This document shows, in pieces, positions 5,509 through 10,440 of a stretch of 10,440 nucleotides of DNA (the first letter of the stretch is position 1; the number at the start of each line of letters is the position of its first letter). The DNA is from Spyradocola merdavium (GTDB taxonomy: Bacteria; Bacillota; Clostridia; Christensenellales; UBA1750). Made by a program: the position numbers and the translations under genes. The DNA lies in assembly GCA_018711265.1 (NCBI GenBank), contig DVIM01000010.1:1-10440 (forward strand), in the 5' to 3' direction. Under the pieces are notes generated by a model. That model saw only the letters and a program-made list of their open reading frames with translations, was not told the origin of the DNA and ran no database searches.

Positions 5509-7347
5509 TTAGCGTTCAGCGGACTTCGGATCGAAGGCGTCCCGCAGGGCGTCGCCGATCAGGTTGATGCAGATGGTGCAGATGCCGAAGATCGCGGCCG
5601 GGAAGGCCCACCGCCACCAGTACTGCTGAATGACCACGGAGTTATTGGCGCCGGTGAGCATGTTGCCCCAGGTCGGCGTGGGCGGCGAGATGCCAAAGCC
5701 CAGGTAGCTCAGCGTGGACTCGGTGAGCATGCAGGTGGCAAAGTCCAGCGTGGCCGTGACCAGGATCAGGCTCAGGACGTTGGGCAGGATGTGGCGGAAG
5801 ACGATGGAGCCCTCCCGCACGCCCATGGCCTTGGCCGCGGTGACGTACTCCTGCTCCCTCTGGGAGAAGATCTGCGCGCGCACGAGGCGGCAGGTGCTCG
5901 GCCAGCTCAAGACGCCCAGGACCACCATGATCAAGTACATTCGCTGTTCCACGGAGATCTGTGTGCCGATGATGGCCGACAGGATCATGGCAAACGGCAG
6001 GAAGGGCAGGCCGGAGACGACCTCGGCAATGCGCATGATCGCCATGTCGATCCACCCGCCGAAATACCCGGAAATGCCGCCCAGCAGCACGCCGATGACC
6101 AGGGAGATGACGACGGACACCGCGCCGACGGTCATGGTGACGCGGCCGCCGTTGGCGATGCGGTTGAGGATGTCGCGGCCGTATTCATCCGTGCCCAGCA
6201 GGTAGCCGCGCAGGCCCCAGGTCTCCACCTCGCCCCCGGTCGTGACGGCGTAGTTCTGGTAGAAGCCCGCAAAAACGGTCTCGATGTCGCCCTCCTCCAC
6301 GGCGGTGGGAACGACGCCCTGGTTGTGGGTGTTGTCGCCCCAGGAGACGACGTCGCCGTTCTCCAGCAGGGCGGTGTAGTGGTAGATGCCGCCGTAGAGC
6401 TCCACGGGCTTGGCCGCCATCTCCGGCACGGCGGTCTCGTTGTGGGAAGAGCTGCCCCAGACGATGACGTTGCCGTCCGCGTCCACGGCCGCGCAGGTCG
6501 TGCCGGTCGCCGCGATGTCCACGATGTTCGACGTGGCCGCCTCCGGCACGGCGCTGATGGCATTTTCCCCCTGCAGGCCCGTGTAGGCCACGGAGCCGTC
6601 GTCCAGCAGGGCGATGTAGCTATAGGTGGTCAGGGCGATCTTCTTGATGTGGCCCTGGTAGGCGCGGCGCACGTCCAGGTCGCACATGTTCATGTTGCCC
6701 CAGAGGTAGAGCTCGCCGTCGGCCGTCAGCGCTGCGGAGAACTGGAACCCGGCCTCGATCTGGACGATGTCCAGCTTGTCCCCGCGGCGCATCGCGCGGG
6801 AGATCTCGTTGGGCAGGCGGTCCTGGCCCAGGCGCGTGTTGCCCCAGACGTAGACGCCGCCGTTCTCATCCAGGGCGACGATGTGGTCGTAGCCCGCGGC
6901 GACCTTGACGATCTTGGCCTGCTGGACCTCCTCGGGGATGTCCGCAAGGTCGATGGTGTCCGTGATGCGGGTGTGGCCCCAGGTGTAGACCTTACCCTCG
7001 TCGGAGACGCCGACGGCATAGGTGGTGCCGGGCGCGATGTCCACGACGTGGCCCTTGAGCTCGTCGGGCAGGCTCATCATGCTCATGGTCGGGGGCACGT
7101 TGGACTGCGTGTTGTCCTGGTAGCCCAGGTCGAGCTGGAAGACCTGCGGCGCGATGAGCACGAACAGGAAGATCGCAAGGAACAGGATCAGGCCCGTCAT
7201 GCCCAGCTTGTTGTGCAGAAAGTTGCGCAGAACGAGCCGGCCCGGGCTCTGGAGCTGCTCCTCTTCCAGGAAGCTCCGCTCCTTGTTCCTGTTCCCAAAC
7301 AGGCGGGAAAGCAGGCTGAACCGGCGCTTTTTCGAGTTGTTTGCCAT
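5509..7347 (-). CDS. oppC: Oligopeptide ABC transporter permease OppC fused to an extracellular RCC1-like seven-bladed propeller
   Basis: A transmembrane subunit of the peptide importer, 612 residues, about twice the usual 300. Residues 1-48 are a basic cytoplasmic tail, and 50-67 are the first membrane helix with the family's NKLGMTGLILFL start. Residues 97-381 form seven RCC1-type repeats. At 384-392 the canonical motif LGTDEYGRD resumes, followed by the permease domain (about 400-605) with five further hydrophobic segments and the EAA loop EYVTAAKAMGVREGS (500-514) that contacts the ATPases. In OppC the segment between helix 1 and the GTDE motif faces outside, so the propeller would sit on the extracellular side, next to where the binding protein docks. 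ATG 7347 follows AAGGAGGG at seven bases, and the gene starts 13 bases after the oppB stop. The frame is continuous through the propeller with no stop or composition change. The permease role is sure; the propeller's function is unknown. Confidence 0.95.
   Translation of the reverse strand: MANNSKKRRFSLLSRLFGNRNKERSFLEEEQLQSPGRLVLRNFLHNKLGMTGLILFLAIFLFVLIAPQVFQLDLGYQDNTQSNVPPTMSMMSLPDELKGHVVDIAPGTTYAVGVSDEGKVYTWGHTRITDTIDLADIPEEVQQAKIVKVAAGYDHIVALDENGGVYVWGNTRLGQDRLPNEISRAMRRGDKLDIVQIEAGFQFSAALTADGELYLWGNMNMCDLDVRRAYQGHIKKIALTTYSYIALLDDGSVAYTGLQGENAISAVPEAATSNIVDIAATGTTCAAVDADGNVIVWGSSSHNETAVPEMAAKPVELYGGIYHYTALLENGDVVSWGDNTHNQGVVPTAVEEGDIETVFAGFYQNYAVTTGGEVETWGLRGYLLGTDEYGRDILNRIANGGRVTMTVGAVSVVISLVIGVLLGGISGYFGGWIDMAIMRIAEVVSGLPFLPFAMILSAIIGTQISVEQRMYLIMVVLGVLSWPSTCRLVRAQIFSQREQEYVTAAKAMGVREGSIVFRHILPNVLSLILVTATLDFATCMLTESTLSYLGFGISPPTPTWGNMLTGANNSVVIQQYWWRWAFPAAIFGICTICINLIGDALRDAFDPKSAER
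6205..7059 (-). repeat. Seven RCC1/BLIP-II-like repeats encoded inside oppC
   Basis: Repeat boundaries by residue are about 99-144, 145-190, 191-232, 233-273, 274-312, 313-353 and 354-381. Each has the pattern I-V-x-I-A-A-G followed by A-L, D-G, V and WG. The WG pair is seen at 123-124, 168-169, 216-217, 297-298, 336-337 and 377-378. Repeat 4 is degenerate and has YTG at 255-257. Repeats 5 and 6 (for example WGDNTHNQGVVP) are close in style to BLIP-II, a secreted seven-bladed RCC1-fold protein that binds beta-lactamase. Seven repeats are the number needed to close the RCC1 propeller. Confidence 0.85.
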
Positions 7348-7360
7348 GGTGCTTCCCTCC

Positions 7361-8380
7361 TTACTTGTCCACGCGCACGCGCGGGTCGACCAGGCCGTAG
7401 CTCAGGTCCATGATCAGCGCGCCCACAAGGCTCACCACGCAGTAGAACATCTGGCAGGCGAGCGCGAGTTCATAGTCGCTGTTGCGCAGGGCCTGGTAAT
7501 AGAGCTGGCCCATGCCGTTGAGGGTGAAGGTCGTCTCCACGATGACCGAGCCGGAAAAAATGCTCAGGAACCAGCTGATGATGACCGTGATGACCGGCAG
7601 CAGCGCGTTGCGCCAGGCGTGGGAATAGATGACGACCTTTTCCCGCAGGCCCTTTGCGCGCGCGGTGCGGATGCAGTCCATGCTCAGGGCGTCGATCATG
7701 GCCGAGCGCACGTAGCGCGTCATGCCGCCCAGGGACGCGAACGTCAGCACCAGCACCGGCAGCGTCAGGTAATAGCAGGTGTCCAGGAACGCGCGCAGGC
7801 CCGTGAAATTCGAGCCCGGCGTCTCCATGCCGCTGACCGGGAACCATCGCAATACGACCGCAAACAGCCAGATGAACAGCAGCGCCACGATGTAGATGGG
7901 GATGGAATACCCGACGATCGTAAAGACCTGCACGGCCTTATCCACAAGGCCCCGCTTGTGCACGGCGCAGTAGATGCCCAGCGGAATCGTGATGCCCAGG
8001 GAGAGGATCGTGACAAAGATATTGATGAGCACGGTGTTCTTCATGCGCACGGGGATGACCTGGCTGACATCCTGCTTGAAGAACGAAGAATAGCCGAAAT
8101 CCCCCTGCAGCATGCCGGAAAATTCGCCCGTCTGCTTCTCCGGGGCCAGGCCCATCCAGCGGGCATAGCGCACGAGGATCGGGTCGTTCAGGCCCATCTG
8201 CTCGCGCAGTTCGTTATAGCGCTGCTCGTACTCCTCGGGCCGCAGCGTGTTCTTTACCGACTCCAGCTGATTGCGAGCCGGGTCGCTCGGGATCAGATTG
8301 TAGAGAAAATACATGAGGATGGAGACGAGGAAGAACACAACGACCATATAGACGATGCGCTTCAGGATGTACTTCTTCAT
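7361..8380 (-). CDS. oppB: Oligopeptide ABC transporter permease OppB
   Basis: The first transmembrane subunit of the importer, 339 residues, of normal length. It starts MKKYILKRIVYMV, the typical short basic tail, with membrane helix 1 at about 9-27. The extracellular loop (about 28-115) carries the family signature GLNDPILVRYARWM (63-76) and GDFGYS (93-98). Further helices lie near 117-139, 151-176, 205-218, 261-284 and 310-328. The EAA loop that docks the ATPases is MDCIRTARAKGLREKV (234-249). No insertion is present, unlike OppC. ATG 8380 has an AGGAGG site 13 bases upstream, slightly farther than usual, with no better alternative start. It follows oppA after a 176-base gap that contains an intrinsic terminator, so its expression probably depends on partial read-through. 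Confidence 0.96.
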   Translation of the reverse strand: MKKYILKRIVYMVVVFFLVSILMYFLYNLIPSDPARNQLESVKNTLRPEEYEQRYNELREQMGLNDPILVRYARWMGLAPEKQTGEFSGMLQGDFGYSSFFKQDVSQVIPVRMKNTVLINIFVTILSLGITIPLGIYCAVHKRGLVDKAVQVFTIVGYSIPIYIVALLFIWLFAVVLRWFPVSGMETPGSNFTGLRAFLDTCYYLTLPVLVLTFASLGGMTRYVRSAMIDALSMDCIRTARAKGLREKVVIYSHAWRNALLPVITVIISWFLSIFSGSVIVETTFTLNGMGQLYYQALRNSDYELALACQMFYCVVSLVGALIMDLSYGLVDPRVRVDK

Positions 8381-8556
8381 CGCAGCGTATTTCCCTCCTT
8401 ACGTTGAGATTGGTGTGCATAGGTGGATCATCCCCGCAAAGAGGGGAAAAATCTTTCTCATTGTTGAAATAACGTTTTCCCCAGCATAGGGAAAAACGGC
8501 GGGGCGGATCGTCCGCCCTGCCGTTGTATCCAGTCTGGGTTCGTTTTGCGTAAGGC
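8381..8556 (-). other. oppA-oppB spacer: terminator plus mRNA leader of oppB
   Basis: This is the only long gap inside the opp operon. It holds the terminator at 8492-8524, a second short inverted repeat TTTTCCC/GGGAAAA (8475-8481 with 8489-8495) that shares the terminator's T-tract, and a 5-bp TCCCC/GGGGA repeat (8431-8435 with 8443-8447). No convincing promoter with both boxes was found here, so oppB is most likely served by read-through. Confidence 0.5.
8492..8524 (-). terminator. Intrinsic terminator after oppA (internal to the opp operon)
   Basis: Read on the minus strand, a 13-bp stem (plus-strand arms 8496-8508 and 8512-8524, one G-T pair) with a 3-base loop is followed by five T residues (A-run 8492-8496). 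It lies 32 bases past the oppA stop. A terminator directly after the binding-protein gene is a common way to make that protein in excess of the membrane subunits. Confidence 0.88.
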
Positions 8557-10440
8557 TTATTCCGCGTTCTCGATGGAGGCGTACAGCACCGCCTGCGAGA
8601 AGTCCCAGTAGCTGCTCTGGTCGTAGCCCTGCAGCCAATCCGGGAAGACGGTGTAGTAGATGTTGGAGTACAGGGGGACGTCGGGCAGCAGCTCGTTCCA
8701 GCGGTCCATGAACTTCTGCCACATGTCGAGGTAGGCCGCATCGTCGCCGGCCTCAACGCCGTAGACCATGTCCCAAGCCAGCTGCGCCAGCTCGTCGTCC
8801 AGGATGAAGTTGTTGTTGTAGGTGCCCATGTAGGCCGGGTCCTCGGAGTAGGCGAAGGCCTGGTCGTACATCTGGGTGAAGCCGGTGGCCAGGTTGAACA
8901 TGCCGTAGGTCGGCACGCCGTATCTCTCGTCCACGGTGGCATCGCGGTACATGTAGTTGAGCAGGTCGGTGAAGCTCATGACCGTCATCTCAATCTCCAT
9001 GCCGGCAGCCGCCGTCTGCTCGCCGTTGGCCAGCATGACCGCCAGAAGCTCAGAGACGGGGTTGTCCTCGGAGGAGGCCCACATGATGTGCAGCGGCATC
9101 AGGATGCGGCCGTCGTCCAGGGTGACGTTGAGCGCGTAGTCGCCCGCTTCCTCGGCGGTGACTTCCTTATAGCGCAGGCCGGTGCCGGAGTAGGGGGTGC
9201 CGTCCGCGTTCAGCGTCCAGCCGTCCGCCTCGAGGATCTCCACAGCGCGGTCGGGGTTGTAGGAATAGCTGTCGATGTTGTCCGCGAAGAACTCCTGGCT
9301 CTCCTTGTACATCCACATGCACAGGCCGTAGGGGCCGTCCACGACGGAGCCGTAGCCCGCGCAGAACTGGTTGGCGAACTCCTTGCGGTCCAGCAGCAGG
9401 GCGACCGCCTGGCGCACCGCGGGGAACTGGGTCGGGCCAAAGTCGCAGGCGAACTGCAGCTTGCCGTAGCCGTTGCGCTCGAAGGAGACGTAGTCATAGC
9501 CGCCCTCTTCCACCAGGTCCACGGCGGGGTTGATCTCCGTGTTGCCGTCGGACAGGGTGTCCAGCAGGTCGACAGCGCCGGTGCGCAGGGAGTCGATGGC
9601 CGTGGAAACCTCAGACTTGGTGATGACGATCGTCTGGATGCTGGGCTTCTGGCCCTCGAAGTTGCCCGCGTAGTTCGGGTTCAGCTCCAGGGTGGCCTGC
9701 AGGGTGCCGGTGTCCAGGCTGACCAGCGTGTAGGGGCCGGCGGAGACGGGGCTGTCGTACATGTAGCGGGTGGCGTTGATCTCGTCGGCCACCAGCTCGC
9801 CGCCGTCCAGGTACACGCCCTGGCCGTCGTCCTTGACCGTCAGCGGGGCGCTGGCGTACATGGGCAGGTACAGGGGCGAAAGGTTCGCGTAGTATTCCTC
9901 AAAGTAGTAGGGCAGCACGTCCGCGCTGACGGTGATGGCGTAGGTGTACTCATCCACCAGGCGCAGGCCGCTGATGTAGTTGACGTCGCCGTTCTGGTAC
10001 TCGGCAGAGCCCACGAGCTCCAGGGGAACCATGCCGGAGCCCGCTTCCTTGGCGGCCGGGGAGTAGCCGATCAGGGCGTAGGCGCAGTAGTTGGCGGCGG
10101 TGATGGGCTCGCCGTTGTTGAAGGTCAGGCCCTGCTTGATCTTCACGGTGAAGGTCTTGGAGCCGTCCTCGTTCTCCACGCTGGTGATCGCGCCGTCCAG
10201 GACGGAGGCGTTCTCCACCATGGCGCCGTCCTGGTCAAAGGTGACGACGCCATAGTCGTTGATCAGGTTGCGGATCAGCTGGTCGGTGGCGTTGTTGGTC
10301 CACCAAGCGCCCGGGCCGATGTCGCCGGAAACCTCCGTAGAAGAGCCGTAGATCAGGCGGTTGGGCCGGGTCTCGGCGGGCGCCTCGCTGGCCGCGGGGG
10401 TCTCGGCCGCGGCGTCATCGGTGGCCGCAGGGCTCTCCGT
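8557..10440 (-). CDS. oppA: Oligopeptide-binding protein OppA (extracellular solute-binding protein family 5), 5' end outside the window
   Basis: The peptide receptor of the importer; in Gram-positive bacteria it is a lipoprotein anchored outside the membrane. The frame is open to the right edge, so at least 627 residues are present and the signal peptide with its lipobox Cys lies beyond the window. The first visible 25 residues or so are an Ala/Glu/Pro/Thr-rich linker (TESPAATDDAAAETP), as usual between the lipid anchor and the folded part. The mature domain begins at NRLIYGSSTEVSGDIGPGAW and shows SBP_bac_5 features: GLTFNNGEPITAANY (the variant of the W-x-DG-P-x-T-A motif), a hinge region with YMYDSPVSAGPYTLVSLD, and PAVRQAVALLLDRKEFANQF. 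The internal ATG at 10221 lies inside the conserved domain and is not the start. It is slightly longer than typical OppA (about 540 residues). The ligand cannot be told from sequence; family 5 proteins bind di- or oligopeptides, nickel or glycans. Confidence 0.93.
   Translation of the reverse strand, partial: TESPAATDDAAAETPAASEAPAETRPNRLIYGSSTEVSGDIGPGAWWTNNATDQLIRNLINDYGVVTFDQDGAMVENASVLDGAITSVENEDGSKTFTVKIKQGLTFNNGEPITAANYCAYALIGYSPAAKEAGSGMVPLELVGSAEYQNGDVNYISGLRLVDEYTYAITVSADVLPYYFEEYYANLSPLYLPMYASAPLTVKDDGQGVYLDGGELVADEINATRYMYDSPVSAGPYTLVSLDTGTLQATLELNPNYAGNFEGQKPSIQTIVITKSEVSTAIDSLRTGAVDLLDTLSDGNTEINPAVDLVEEGGYDYVSFERNGYGKLQFACDFGPTQFPAVRQAVALLLDRKEFANQFCAGYGSVVDGPYGLCMWMYKESQEFFADNIDSYSYNPDRAVEILEADGWTLNADGTPYSGTGLRYKEVTAEEAGDYALNVTLDDGRILMPLHIMWASSEDNPVSELLAVMLANGEQTAAAGMEIEMTVMSFTDLLNYMYRDATVDERYGVPTYGMFNLATGFTQMYDQAFAYSEDPAYMGTYNNNFILDDELAQLAWDMVYGVEAGDDAAYLDMWQKFMDRWNELLPDVPLYSNIYYTVFPDWLQGYDQSSYWDFSQAVLYASIENAE

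Noticed and set aside
8431..8447. TCCCC/GGGGA hairpin before oppB as a regulatory stem
   Set aside because: Only five pairs and no T-run after it on the minus strand; likely chance.

Overview
This GC-rich window reads like a Clostridia-type Firmicute chromosome. The reasons are strong AGGAGG-type ribosome binding sites, an AgrA/AgrC-style LytTR two-component pair, lipoprotein-type peptide uptake genes and sigma-A-type promoter sequences. The exact genus cannot be read from the sequence. All protein-coding genes lie on the minus strand, so the window is described from right to left.

From 10440 down to 2687 lies an oligopeptide/dipeptide ABC transporter operon in the order oppA (5' end outside the window), oppB, oppC, oppD, oppF, then a small membrane protein gene. 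It closes with a strong symmetric terminator at 2642-2677. A second intrinsic terminator, between oppA and oppB, probably lets the binding protein be made in excess over the membrane and ATPase subunits. oppB through the small gene are packed with gaps of 13-15 bases or an 8-base overlap. Two subunits are not standard. OppC carries a complete seven-repeat RCC1/BLIP-II-like beta-propeller (about 285 residues) in the extracellular loop after its first membrane helix. OppF carries about 185-200 extra residues, charged and predicted helical/coiled-coil, between its Walker A motif and Q-loop. Core motifs of both proteins are intact, so this looks like a functional, elaborated peptide permease. This is the most interesting content of the window.

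From 2641 to 2240 is a gene-free spacer. It holds an unexplained stretch with a P-loop-like reading frame and nested inverted repeats, a palindromic hairpin, and a near-consensus promoter (TTGACA, 17 bp, TATCTT). That promoter drives a two-gene operon: a LytTR response regulator (2239-1487) and, overlapping its end by 20 bases, an AgrC-type GHKL histidine kinase that appears to start at TTG (1506-184). No agrB or agrD gene is visible. The pair may or may not control the opp operon; only adjacency supports that.

At the far left, bases 113-168 are the 3' half of a tRNA-Ser(CGA) gene (anticodon loop to encoded CCA), followed by a hairpin terminator. The sequence upstream of the anticodon loop cannot form the anticodon stem, D arm or full acceptor stem. 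This is the expected layout of an attachment-site duplication left by a tyrosine-recombinase element lying to the left of the window. No integrase is visible, so this remains an inference.
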